NCBI GenBank assembly: GCA_013202595.1
Contig: JABMPV010000425.1
Span: forward strand, 1 to 11,246
Direction: 5' to 3'
DNA: 11,246 nt
DNA from: a bacterium
Lineage (GTDB): Bacteria; Actinomycetota; Acidimicrobiia; Spongiisociales; UBA11373
The notes beneath the pieces were generated by a model that worked only from the letters and a program-made list of their open reading frames with translations, was not told the origin of the DNA and searched no databases. Within the stretch, counting starts at the first letter, position 1; every line of letters starts with the position of its first letter. This document shows, in pieces, positions 1 to 6,596 of the stretch. A program made the translations under genes and the position numbers.

Positions 1-53
1 CGTCTTGCAGCTGGGGGCGCTCCGGAGAGCGGCACGACGCCACTCTCGGTGAC

Positions 54-122
54 CGATCGGGCATCTACCCAACGCCGTGATCAGGCACTTTGAGGTTTGA
101 AAGGCGTCCTATCAGGCCCACT
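54..122 (+). repeat. Dispersed repeat, copy A
   Basis: This 69-base stretch aligns without gaps to 2554-2622, with 55 of 69 positions identical by my hand count. The last 34 bases are the best conserved (31 of 34) and end in the box GTCCTATCAGGCCCAC. Weaker similarity continues to the left, with CTCCGG near base 20 matching CTCCGG near base 2524. It lies beyond the 3' end of the truncated minus-strand gene at 148-537. No open frame or known element explains it. It belongs to the same family as the copies near 590, 2554, 3963 and 6908. Confidence 0.7.
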
Positions 123-147
123 CGATGTGACTTCGACAACACCCTGC

Positions 148-537
148 TCATGGCGCTCGGCGCGTGGGCAATGCTCCGGGATGAACCTCGCAGCAGGAAC
201 ACTTCCGACGCCTCAACGGGAGTCCGATGTACGACGGAAGCCCCCGCATCGTGGGGGCTCCTGTGTTGGCTCCTTGGCCGACGCCGGTGAGGCACTGGTT
301 CATGAGCGCTAGCCATTCATCCACGGCGCTGATGCTGAGCCCGAACTTGTAGTGACCTTTGCCGAGAGCGAGGGCATCGGCGATCTGCTCAGCGTTGCAG
401 CCGGCAGTATCGGCAACGGTGTAGCTCCGCCTAGGACCCTTCCCGTCGGGAGCGTTGGTGTCGAAGTCGCCATCGTCGTCCACCAGCGCCCACCGGTTCT
501 TACTCAACGGCTCGGTTGGATCGTCGGGCAGGCCCAC
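148..537 (-). pseudogene. Remnant of a thrombospondin-type-3/lectin-like surface protein C-terminus
   Basis: The open frame starts at a GTG (537) directly after an in-frame TGA. Residues about 14-80 look like real protein: an Asp-rich segment (WALVDDDGDFDT), then GKGPRRSYTVADTAGC, an AEQIADALALGKGHYKFG stretch and an ISAVDEWLAL end. From memory this resembles the C-terminal module of secreted proteins with thrombospondin-type-3-like repeats, which end just after the conserved Trp. Here the frame runs on for about 45 residues of unrelated sequence through a hairpin at 239-259. The original stop was therefore probably lost, and the large N-terminal part with its signal peptide is missing. I read it as a decayed fragment; a small expressed protein is less likely. 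The family assignment rests on motif memory only. Confidence 0.5.
239..259. terminator. Hairpin, possible terminator of the decayed gene
   Basis: AGCCCCC (239-245) pairs perfectly with GGGGGCT (253-259) around a 7-base loop. On the minus strand it lies about 30 bases after the point where family-like sequence of the remnant at 148-537 ends, where an intrinsic terminator would be expected. Neither side has a clear T run, so function is uncertain. Confidence 0.4.
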
Positions 538-589
538 TCAATATTCTCAAACTCCATGTTTCCCCGGGTCAGGACGTGGTTCCGGGGGC

Positions 590-629
590 CTTGTCCTGTT
601 TGGCAGAGAAGTGTCGTCTCTCAAACCTC
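590..629 (+). repeat. Dispersed repeat, copy C
   Basis: This 40-base stretch matches 6908-6947 at 31 of 40 positions without gaps. It begins CTTGTCCT and ends TCTCAAACCTC. An inverted repeat AGAGA/TCTCT sits in the middle. The end is the reverse complement of the GAGGTTTGA box seen in copies A and B, so it joins the same family, possibly in the other orientation. It lies just after the stop of the PadR gene and just upstream of the truncated gene at 148-537. Confidence 0.55.
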
Positions 630-679
630 CTCGCGAGGCTGGTTGCTGGTTTCGGCGGCGCTTGCCCGGCCCGATGGGC

Positions 680-1303
680 TCAGGGGTGTCGGTCGTCGGC
701 GAGGAGGCGGGTGAGGGCTTCGGTGCGTGGGGTAATTCGGAGGTCCTGGGTGGTCGGCCAATCGTCGATCTCGTGTCGGGCGAATTCGATCCACCGTTCG
801 ATGGTCTTGAACACCTCGATCTGGAAGGTGGCGAAGAGCACGGAGAGGTGTGTGCGTTCGGGGAATGGATGTCCGCCGTCGAGGTACGACGCCATCAGCT
901 CGATGATGGCGTCATGGTGTTCGCGGATGTCGGCCTCAAGTTCGTCAAGGGCTCGACGGAGGTCCTTCGTCGAGCCGTGATCGGCGAAGAGGAGCCGCAG
1001 CAGGACCTCGATTTCGATGCGTGGCGGTTGGGTGCGTGAGCGTGTCCACTCTCCGAGCGCCTCGCGACCCTCGGTCGTGATCTCGTAGACGTTGCGGCTC
1101 CGGTTGCCCGACTTCTCCTTGTGTGTGGTCGCGTAGCCGAGCTCGACGAGCTTCTTGGGTTCGGAGTAGAGGAGGCGCTCCGATTTGGGCCAGGCGTAGC
1201 GGAGGCTGCGCTGGGCCTGCTGGGTGAGTTCGTACCCCGTCCATGGTCTCAGGTTGAGGAGAGCGAGGACGGCATACGACGAGGTTGTCATTCCTGGTGC
1301 CAT
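680..1303 (-). CDS. PadR-family transcriptional regulator
   Basis: A 207-residue repressor-type protein. Residues 8-85 form the PadR winged helix: an SSYAVLALLNLRPWTGYEL helix, then a recognition segment and wing (YSEPKKLVELGYATTHKE, then NVYEITTEGREALGEW). Residues 95-180 form the long coiled C-terminal dimerisation region typical of PadR subfamily 2. Length is normal. The ATG at 1301-1303 has no Shine-Dalgarno sequence, and a TATATT box lies 9 bases upstream of it, so the message is probably leaderless. A second ATG at codon 5 is a poorer candidate because its AGGA abuts it. A 16-base-arm palindrome begins 5 bases upstream of the start, pointing to autoregulation and control of the divergent isomerase gene. 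PadR proteins often sense small phenolic or hydrophobic ligands; the ligand here is unknown. Confidence 0.9.
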   Translation of the reverse strand: MAPGMTTSSYAVLALLNLRPWTGYELTQQAQRSLRYAWPKSERLLYSEPKKLVELGYATTHKEKSGNRSRNVYEITTEGREALGEWTRSRTQPPRIEIEVLLRLLFADHGSTKDLRRALDELEADIREHHDAIIELMASYLDGGHPFPERTHLSVLFATFQIEVFKTIERWIEFARHEIDDWPTTQDLRITPRTEALTRLLADDRHP

Positions 1304-1307
1304 GGAC

Positions 1308-1357
1308 TACACAATATACTGCAATATGCAGTATATTGTGTACTGCAGAATGCAGTA
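1308..1357. promoter_or_regulatory. Double palindromic operator for PadR, with divergent promoters
   Basis: The first dyad (1308-1342) has perfect 16-base arms, TACACAATATACTGCA and its complement, around the 3-base spacer ATA. The second dyad (1341-1357) is TACTGCA, GAA, TGCAGTA and overlaps the first by two bases. The dyad centres are 24 bases apart, and both use the same half-site, TGCAGTA. The first dyad contains ATAC and GTAT ends, like known PadR sites. TATATT occurs on both strands inside dyad 1 (1332-1337 plus; 1313-1318 minus), a plausible -10 box for each divergent gene, so bound PadR would block both. Confidence 0.8.
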
Positions 1358-1426
1358 GTTAGAGTGTGCCGCACACCCTGACGGTCGCATCAGGAAGGCT
1401 TGAGCCGATCCGGCAGGGAGAACGTC

Positions 1427-2287
1427 GTGGAGACCGCAGCGGACATCACCGCCATCGGCCAGGAGGCCAAACTCTTCGCAGAGTCCGCCGAGCAGGGCAG
1501 CCTCGACGTGACCATCGGCACGTGTCCCGGCTGGACCATGCGAGACCTGGTTCGGCATCTGAGTGAGATCCACTTCTGGGCCGCCACCCACGTCGCCCGG
1601 CGCGCCATCAAGATGTGGGTCGACGACCTCGCCGAGTTGTCGGCGTCCTGGCCGGATCTGGCGGTGTTCTGGCCAGACGACGGCGATCTAGTCGACTACT
1701 ACGTCCAGACGAACGGCAATCTCGTCCGAGAGCTCGAGTCGGCACCCGCCGATGTCGAGGCGATGACCTTCCTGCCGGGTTCGACGCCACGTGCCATGTG
1801 GGCGCGGCGCCAGGCGCATGAGATCTCGATCCACCGGTTCGATGCGCAGAACGCGGCCGGGATACCGTCCGAATTCGACCCCGCGTTCGCTTCGGATGGA
1901 AGCGACGAGTTGCTCACGGCATTCACTCCACGGAAGCCCTCGTTCCCGGTCGAGGCCGCAAAGACGATGGTCGTCCACGCAACGGACAGCGACGACCACT
2001 GGCATCTCACGCTGGGCCCCGACGGCATTGCAGCGCGGCGCAGCGACGGACCCGCAGATGTCACGCTCACCGGCAGCGCAGCCGACCTGTACCTGACGAT
2101 GTGGAACCGCGGCGACGACTCCACGATCGACGTGGCAGGGGATCGTGACCTTCTCGAGACCTGCACAACAACTGCCGAATCCGCTGGTCTGGTCCCGACC
2201 ACTAGCCATGCCCCTGCACCGACCAACTCGCAATCGGCGAACACGACCGCGCGAGCAATCGACGACAAGAAGGAGACAGCGAAGTGA
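1427..2287 (+). CDS. Maleylpyruvate isomerase family mycothiol-dependent enzyme (DinB-like fold)
   Basis: A 286-residue protein of the family that uses or handles mycothiol in actinobacteria, for isomerisation, detoxification or thiol transfer. The N-terminal four-helix DinB-like domain shows the signature CPGWTMRDLVRHL near residues 33-45. The likely metal triad is His44 (in RHL), Glu132 and His136 (in HEISIH), with the same Glu-x3-His spacing as the known maleylpyruvate isomerase ligands. A C-terminal domain follows (GPADVTLTGSAADLYLTMW). The last 45 residues are Ser/Thr/Ala-rich and not family-like. I chose GTG at 1427 because AGGGAG lies 6 bases upstream; an in-frame TTG at 1400 has its AGGAAGG too close. 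The gene is divergent from the PadR gene and shares its operator. The substrate cannot be read from the sequence. Confidence 0.85.
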   Translation: METAADITAIGQEAKLFAESAEQGSLDVTIGTCPGWTMRDLVRHLSEIHFWAATHVARRAIKMWVDDLAELSASWPDLAVFWPDDGDLVDYYVQTNGNLVRELESAPADVEAMTFLPGSTPRAMWARRQAHEISIHRFDAQNAAGIPSEFDPAFASDGSDELLTAFTPRKPSFPVEAAKTMVVHATDSDDHWHLTLGPDGIAARRSDGPADVTLTGSAADLYLTMWNRGDDSTIDVAGDRDLLETCTTTAESAGLVPTTSHAPAPTNSQSANTTARAIDDKKETAK

Positions 2288-2472
2288 AGAGCAACGTCGA
2301 AACCCTCCCAATCGCCCATGAGGCCCTCGGAGAGATGATCCGAGGGCAGGACTGGGGCGGGATGACCAGCGCATACATGCAGTACCCGACCGGTCTCGAC
2401 TTCTGCCCTCTGCTCCAGGGCCTTGAGCGTCGTTACCTTGGCGCCGATCGGAGAGGTCAGCGGGTTCGCTGA
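2284..2472 (+). pseudogene. Truncated cupin-domain protein
   Basis: The start is intact: AGGAG at 2271-2275, 8 bases, then GTG at 2284 overlapping the isomerase stop (GTGA), which indicates translational coupling. The first 47 residues (MKSNVETLPIAHEALGEM, then GGMTSAYMQYPTGLDF and PLLQGL) resemble the N-terminus of small cupin proteins. Those continue with a Cys/His segment and the metal-binding cupin barrel. Here the match ends at PLLQGL (about base 2425) and only 15 unrelated residues follow before the stop. No other frame restores the barrel, so this looks like a deletion or recombination junction rather than a frameshift. Repeat copy B begins about 100 bases downstream. Confidence 0.6.
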
Positions 2473-2553
2473 GGATCCTGCCATTCTCGCCGCGACCCTG
2501 GAGGAACGGGGAAGATGTGAAGCCTCCGGCGCGAATGACGCTCCTCCGACAGG

Positions 2554-2622
2554 CGATCGGGTACCTATCCGGGCCTCTGACCAGGCAGTTTGAGGTGTGA
2601 AAGCCGTCCTATTAGGCCCACT
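2554..2622 (+). repeat. Dispersed repeat, copy B
   Basis: The partner of copy A (55 of 69 identical, exactly 2,500 bases apart). It contains the pairing segment GCCT/AGGC around CTGACC, then TTTGAGGTGTGAAAGCCGTC and the box CCTATTAGGCCCAC. It is followed at once by a hairpin, GCGATTC (2623-2629) with GAATCGC (2641-2647). It sits between the truncated cupin gene and the 3' end of the histidine kinase gene. The rest of the gap up to 2750 shows nothing I recognise. Confidence 0.7.
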
Positions 2623-2647
2623 GCGATTCGCTCGAACCGTGAATCGC
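2623..2647 (+). repeat. Hairpin directly after repeat B
   Basis: GCGATTC pairs perfectly with GAATCGC around an 11-base loop. It directly abuts the conserved box of copy B, in the same place as the inverted repeat that follows the box in copy E, although the stem sequences differ. Confidence 0.5.
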
Positions 2648-2750
2648 CTTGTTCCTCAGGGGTGATCGAGAGTTCTGGCGCGGGCGTCCTGTCGGGTAGC
2701 CATCGCAACACGTTCGAACCCCGCCCGTCTTCTCGTCTCGCTGGCGCGTT

Positions 2751-3878
2751 TCAAGTGGACGATGTAGTGATGCTGCTCAATCTGAGATCCAACTCGTTCG
2801 CGTCGGAGGGCGCCGCCTCGAGGGTCAGCTGAAAGACCGTCAGCCCGTCGATGCGCTCATAGGTCACAGCGCCACCCATCAGCTCGGCCAGGTGCCGCGA
2901 TGTGTAGAGGCCCAACCCGGCGGACGTGGCCTCCCGCCTTTCGCTGACTCCGTGGACGAAGGCCTCGAACACGCGGGCCGCATTTCCCTCGGTGATGCCC
3001 TCACCGTCGTCGATGACGCGGATTCGCACCCGATTCTCGGTTCTGTCGGCCTCGATCTCGATGGTCGGACCGCCGTAGCGTTCGGCGTTGCTGAGGAGGT
3101 TCCGCAGGATCTGGCGGACGCGCAACTCGTCACCGATGCCGGTCAGAGCTATTCCGGCGGGGAGCCGGACCGTGATCTCGTCTACCCCGTTGTGGTGGTG
3201 GCGCACTGATGCGGTGACCAATCCGGCGATGTCGAGGCGGTGCCGAGCGGGCTCAACACCGCTTGCCTCTATCTGCGCTGCAGTCAGCAGATCGTCGATG
3301 AGTAGATGGGCCTCCAGGGTCGACTCCGCGATGAGTTGGGCCAACTCAGCAACTTCGGAGGGGGACAGCGTGCCATCGTCGGCGGTGATGATCTCGGCGA
3401 ATCCCCTGGCCGCGGTGAGTGGGTTGCGGATATCGTGGGCGACGCCGGCGATCACCCGAAAGCGCGTTGAGTCGAGGTCGGCCTGCATGCGGTCGCCCTG
3501 GCGCCTTATCCGGTGGGCGATCAAGAGCAGCCCGGCCATGAGCGGGATCTCCCACAGTTCCTCGACATGCGTGTCGCCGTGCTGAACGGCGACGAAGAGT
3601 TCCACCGCAATGATGGGCCCGACGACCACTGCCCGTACGGCGAAGGCTGTCAGCGTGAGGCGCAGCGCTCCGATGAGCAGACCCACAAATGCCAGGTGGA
3701 AGAAGATGACGGTCTGGTCGGATACCAGCAGCGCGACGATTGTGAGCAGCAGGAACGAGTCCAGGATCGGCCGGATCGGACGGTTAGCGGTTCGATTGAA
3801 GCCGGGTTCGAATCGGGACATCAATCGATGCCAGAAGGGATCCTGGGATGGCGGGCGCGTGGCAGGACTAGTGGTCAT
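2751..3878 (-). CDS. Membrane sensor histidine kinase
   Basis: A 375-residue two-component kinase. Hydrophobic segments at about 41-53, 55-76, 80-97 and 111-123 make a compact membrane sensor without a large extracellular domain. The HisKA domain follows at about 136-205, with the H-box AHDIRNPLTA and phosphoacceptor His148. The ATPase domain spans about 245-357: N-box RNLLSNAERYG (Asn260/Asn264), G1 DDGEGI (290-295), F-box VFEAF and G2 SAGLGLYTSRHL (319-330). All catalytic boxes are intact, so it should be active. The ATG at 3878 is fixed by an in-frame TAG two codons upstream; its ribosome site is weak. A strong AAGGAGG on this strand (3908-3914) is too far away to serve it. There is no response regulator in the window, so the kinase is an orphan or pairs with a distant one. 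Signal unknown. Confidence 0.92.
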   Translation of the reverse strand: MTTSPATRPPSQDPFWHRLMSRFEPGFNRTANRPIRPILDSFLLLTIVALLVSDQTVIFFHLAFVGLLIGALRLTLTAFAVRAVVVGPIIAVELFVAVQHGDTHVEELWEIPLMAGLLLIAHRIRRQGDRMQADLDSTRFRVIAGVAHDIRNPLTAARGFAEIITADDGTLSPSEVAELAQLIAESTLEAHLLIDDLLTAAQIEASGVEPARHRLDIAGLVTASVRHHHNGVDEITVRLPAGIALTGIGDELRVRQILRNLLSNAERYGGPTIEIEADRTENRVRIRVIDDGEGITEGNAARVFEAFVHGVSERREATSAGLGLYTSRHLAELMGGAVTYERIDGLTVFQLTLEAAPSDANELDLRLSSITTSST

Positions 3879-3962
3879 TGCCTATGGATGTCGGCGGGAA
3901 GGACGATCCTCCTTAGGGAGATATCCGATTACTCAGCATCATCTACTCATGATTGCATAGCG

Positions 3963-4010
3963 TTGAGGTGTTCGCGTTCTGTCCTGTCAGGCCCACAAAC
4001 GTTGTCGTTT
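3963..4010 (+). repeat. Dispersed repeat, copy E, with hairpin
   Basis: TTGAGGTGT (3963-3971) and GTCCTGTCAGGCCCAC (3981-3996) match copies A and B; the second box matches copy A at 15 of 16 bases. Between them the spacing is two bases longer than in A and B. The box is followed by an inverted repeat AAACG (3997-4001), TTGT, CGTTT (4006-4010). It lies in the 314-base gap between the kinase and the sulfur operon. Confidence 0.6.
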
Positions 4011-4044
4011 CGACAGCATTCCTCAGGTCAGGGATGTCTTCCTG

Positions 4045-4058
4045 CGACCGATCGGTCG
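4045..4058. promoter_or_regulatory. Perfect 14-base palindrome
   Basis: CGACCGATCGGTCG is its own reverse complement. It lies about 135 bases upstream of the ArsR-rhodanese start, in the gap between the kinase and the sulfur operon. It could bind a dimeric regulator, but no partner is visible and such palindromes also arise by chance in GC-rich DNA. Confidence 0.3.
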
Positions 4059-4157
4059 TCCGGTCGCTGCAGCCAGGGGATGCTGGTCAGGTCGTTTCCG
4101 GGTCGTCGGCGTAGGCCGTCTGGCTTCGCCGCTCACCCTGGCTGCGTTGACGGGAAC

Positions 4158-4188
4158 TATACTTCTATTCTGTAGATTGATGGAATAG
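4158..4188 (+). promoter_or_regulatory. Candidate promoter and operator of the sulfur operon
   Basis: A good -10 box, TATACT (4158-4163), would start transcription near 4170. Downstream lies an inverted repeat with perfect 6-base arms, CTATTC (4165-4170) and GAATAG (4183-4188), separated by 12 bases and ending 4 bases before the ATG. ArsR-type persulfide regulators bind ATTC/GAAT-type dyads, although with a different spacing as I recall, so the match is suggestive only. No clear -35 box is seen. Confidence 0.45.
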
Positions 4189-4192
4189 TGAT

Positions 4193-4921
4193 ATGGCAAC
4201 AGCATCAACAGGTCGGCTGGTGAAGGACGAGTTGTACGAGCAGTTCGCCCGGATCGGCAAGGCAGCCGCTCATCCGAAACGGATCGAGCTGTTGGATTTG
4301 TTGTGTCAGGGGGAGCGCAGCGTCGAGGTGATCGCAGACGCCGCCGCGATGAGTGTGGTCAACACGTCAGCGCACCTGCGGGTGCTTCGGGAGGCTCGCC
4401 TGGTGGCCACCCGCAAGGACGGTACGAGAGTGTTCTACCGGCTTGCCGACGACGCGGTCTGCGAGTTCTTCTCCGCGTTGCGTGACCTCGCCGGGGACCG
4501 GTACGCCGAGGTGGACCGAATCGTGCGGGACTTCTTCGAGGCCCGCGACGAATTGGACCCGGTGAATCGCGATGAACTACTGCGACGGGCCGGGGAGGGG
4601 GATGTGATCGTCCTCGACGTCCGCCCCCGCGAGGAGTACGAGTCGGGTCACATACCGGGGGCAGTCTCGATTCCGCTCGCCGATCTCAAGGGGCGGATGC
4701 CTGAGCTTCGCCGCGATACGGAGATTGTCGCCTATTGCCGGGGCTCCTACTGCGTCCTCGCCCCCCAGGCCCTCGAGTTGCTACGCAAGCGAGGCTTCAC
4801 GGCTCGACGCCTCGAGGACGGCTTCCCAGAGTGGCGGCGCGCCGGCCTCCCAGTGGCGACCGGAAGAGAACCCTCAACTGATCGACACCCAACTTCAACC
4901 ACGGAGATGACAGGACCATGA
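4193..4921 (+). CDS. ArsR-family regulator fused to a rhodanese domain
   Basis: A 242-residue two-domain regulator. Residues 13-100 are an ArsR winged helix (AAHPKRIELLDLL, then the recognition helix SVVNTSAHLRVLREARLV and the wing TRKDGTRVFYRL). Cys38 at the end of helix 2 and Cys90 in the helix after the wing could form the redox/persulfide-sensing pair used by SqrR/BigR-type repressors, though their spacing differs from what I recall for those proteins. Residues 125-222 are a single rhodanese domain (VLDVRPREEYESGHIPGAV) with catalytic loop C182-RGSY-C187, so a second Cys closes the loop. The last 20 residues look unstructured. The ATG at 4193 lacks a good ribosome site, suggesting a leaderless message. 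Its stop overlaps the DsrE start (ATGA), so the genes form an operon. It likely represses this operon until persulfide accumulates. Confidence 0.9.
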   Translation: MATASTGRLVKDELYEQFARIGKAAAHPKRIELLDLLCQGERSVEVIADAAAMSVVNTSAHLRVLREARLVATRKDGTRVFYRLADDAVCEFFSALRDLAGDRYAEVDRIVRDFFEARDELDPVNRDELLRRAGEGDVIVLDVRPREEYESGHIPGAVSIPLADLKGRMPELRRDTEIVAYCRGSYCVLAPQALELLRKRGFTARRLEDGFPEWRRAGLPVATGREPSTDRHPTSTTEMTGP

Positions 4922-5271
4922 GTGAGACGCTTTTTGTTCTCAACGACCCGCCCTATGGCACCGAGCGCAGCTACAACGGCCTGCGTCTCGCCGGCTCGTT
5001 GGCCAAAAAGGATGGCGAGCAGGTGCGGGTCTTTCTGATCGGTGACGCCGCCGCTTGTGCCAAGGGAGGCCAGAAGGTCCCCCAGGGGTACTACAACCTC
5101 GAGCTGATGCTGCGTTCGGTGGGCCGTCGCGGCGGCGAGGTCGGGGTGTGCGGCACCTGCATGGACGCCCGGGGCATTACCGATACGGAGCTCGCCGAGG
5201 GATGTGGGCGCAGCACGATGGATGAGTTGACCGACTGGACCCAACGCGCCGACCGAGTCCTCGTCTTCTGA
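4918..5271 (+). CDS. DsrE-family sulfur-transfer protein
   Basis: A small 117-residue cytoplasmic protein of the DsrE/YchN fold. It opens with strand 1 and the family motif LFVLNDPPYGTERSYNGLRLA (residues 5-25), followed by VRVFLIGDAAACAKGG (37-51) and GYYNLELML (57-65). The Cys motif VCGTCMDARGI (77-87) places Cys78 and Cys81 where DsrE-type carriers hold the sulfur-binding Cys; Cys47 and Cys96 are extra. Family members bind sulfane sulfur and pass it between partners. The start overlaps the stop of the regulator by 4 bases, and the SQR-like gene begins 30 bases later. The context makes it a persulfide acceptor or donor between the SQR-like enzyme and the rhodanese regulator; that partnership is inference. 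Confidence 0.9.
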   Translation: MSETLFVLNDPPYGTERSYNGLRLAGSLAKKDGEQVRVFLIGDAAACAKGGQKVPQGYYNLELMLRSVGRRGGEVGVCGTCMDARGITDTELAEGCGRSTMDELTDWTQRADRVLVF

Positions 5272-5301
5272 CATGACAGACACCAACCAAGGGACTCCAT
5301 C

Positions 5302-6483
5302 GTGAGCGAAGCCAAGACCGTGATGATCCTGGGTGGTGGCGTCGGTGGCGTCGTCGCAGCCACCACCCTCCGCAAACAACTCCCGACCCAGCATCGGATC
5401 GTGCTGGTGGATCGTGAACCCGACCACCTGTTCGCGCCTTCGCTGTTGTGGCTGATCACCGGCCAACGTACCGCACGCCAAATCTCCCGACCTCTCGACC
5501 GCCTCGCCAACAAAGGCATCGAGGTGGTCTGCGGCGACATCGACCGAATCGACCCGAACACGCGCCAGGTCTCGATCATCGAGCGGTCATCAACTGGCGA
5601 CACTTCACGCAGTATCGAGGCTGACTACCTGGTGGTATCACTGGGAGCCGAACTCGCTCCCGATGCCATCCCGGGCCTGGCCGAGGCCGGCCACAGCTTC
5701 TACACCCTGGCGGGAGCCGAGAGCCTCCGCGAGGCGCTCCGGACCTTCGACGGTGGCCGGATCGTCGTCCTCACCGCCGCCCCCGCCTACAAGTGCCCGG
5801 CCGCCCCCTACGAAGCCGCCATGCTGATCAACAAACTCATCCGGAAACGAAAGCTCGATGATCGAACCCAGATCGACCTCTACGCCGCTGAACCCGGCCC
5901 GCTCGGAGTCGCCGGCCCGGACGTGTCGGCAGGCGTGCGCAGCATGGTCGAGGCAGCTGGGGTCGGGTATCACCCAGAGCACCAGGTGGTCTCGGTCGAC
6001 ACCACACAACGGCGCGTTGTTTTCGCCGACGGAGCGACAGCCGAATTCGACTTGTTGGCATATGTGCCACCCCACCAGACGCCGCGGGTGGTTCGCGAAG
6101 CGGGCCTGGCAGACGACAGCGGTTGGATTCCGGCGGATCGAGACACCCTTCACACCCGCTACCCCGGTGTGTACGCCATCGGGGACGTGACCGGCATCCC
6201 GCTGAAGATGGGCAAACCTCTGCCCATGGCAGGTGTATTCGCAGAAGGCCAAGCCAAAGTCGTTGCTCGTAACATCGCTCTCGAAGTCACTGGCAAGGGT
6301 GACCCCGCCTGGTTCGATGGCCACGGTGGGTGCTTCATTGAGACCGGCAACGGCAAGGCAGGTTTCGGGCGAGGGAACTTCTATGCCGAACCCACGCCGC
6401 AAATCAAGCTCTACAAGGTGGGCCGCCGCTGGCACCTCGGAAAGGTGCTATTCGAGAAGGACTGGCTCCGCCGGAAGATATGA
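5302..6483 (+). CDS. Sulfide:quinone oxidoreductase-like FAD flavoprotein
   Basis: A 393-residue FAD-dependent oxidoreductase that would oxidise sulfide to persulfide or polysulfide and reduce a membrane quinone. Evidence: the N-terminal dinucleotide fold (ILGGGVGGVVAATTL, 9-23), the second FAD motif YAIGDVTGIPLKMGKPLPMA (291-310) and AGVFAEGQAKVVARNI. Two candidate redox cysteines fit SQRs: Cys165 in YKCPAAPYE and Cys344 in GGCFIETG. The third cysteine of classic type I enzymes (around 128) is absent; the only other Cys is Cys77. The C-terminal tail (WHLGKVLFEKDWLRRKI) is amphipathic and basic, as expected for membrane docking. GTG at 5302 has AAGGGA 7 bases upstream. Flavocytochrome c sulfide dehydrogenase or another persulfide-handling flavoprotein are alternatives, but no cytochrome gene is present. 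Third gene of the sulfur operon. Confidence 0.87.
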   Translation: MSEAKTVMILGGGVGGVVAATTLRKQLPTQHRIVLVDREPDHLFAPSLLWLITGQRTARQISRPLDRLANKGIEVVCGDIDRIDPNTRQVSIIERSSTGDTSRSIEADYLVVSLGAELAPDAIPGLAEAGHSFYTLAGAESLREALRTFDGGRIVVLTAAPAYKCPAAPYEAAMLINKLIRKRKLDDRTQIDLYAAEPGPLGVAGPDVSAGVRSMVEAAGVGYHPEHQVVSVDTTQRRVVFADGATAEFDLLAYVPPHQTPRVVREAGLADDSGWIPADRDTLHTRYPGVYAIGDVTGIPLKMGKPLPMAGVFAEGQAKVVARNIALEVTGKGDPAWFDGHGGCFIETGNGKAGFGRGNFYAEPTPQIKLYKVGRRWHLGKVLFEKDWLRRKI

Positions 6484-6596
6484 GTCAGACGTAGCTCTGG
6501 ACGGTCATCAGGTCTGCTCGTCACTTCCGCCGTCCACCCTGGAAACAGACCCATGAGCCGCTCTACATGCAAGGCTGCCCGGTGAAGGAACTTGAG

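Noticed and set aside
1699..2484. 261-codon open frame on the minus strand
   Set aside because: Antisense to the mycothiol-dependent isomerase gene; no protein-like features, as expected from high GC.
54..2622. Copies A and B as terminal repeats of a 2.5 kb transposon
   Set aside because: No transposase lies between them, they are direct and only about 80% identical, and other copies of the family occur outside the interval.
3898..3915. AAGGA/TCCTT hairpin covering an AAGGAGG on the minus strand upstream of the kinase, as a possible riboregulator
   Set aside because: The AAGGAGG is about 29 bases from the kinase start and no other start codon is suitably placed, so there is nothing for it to control.
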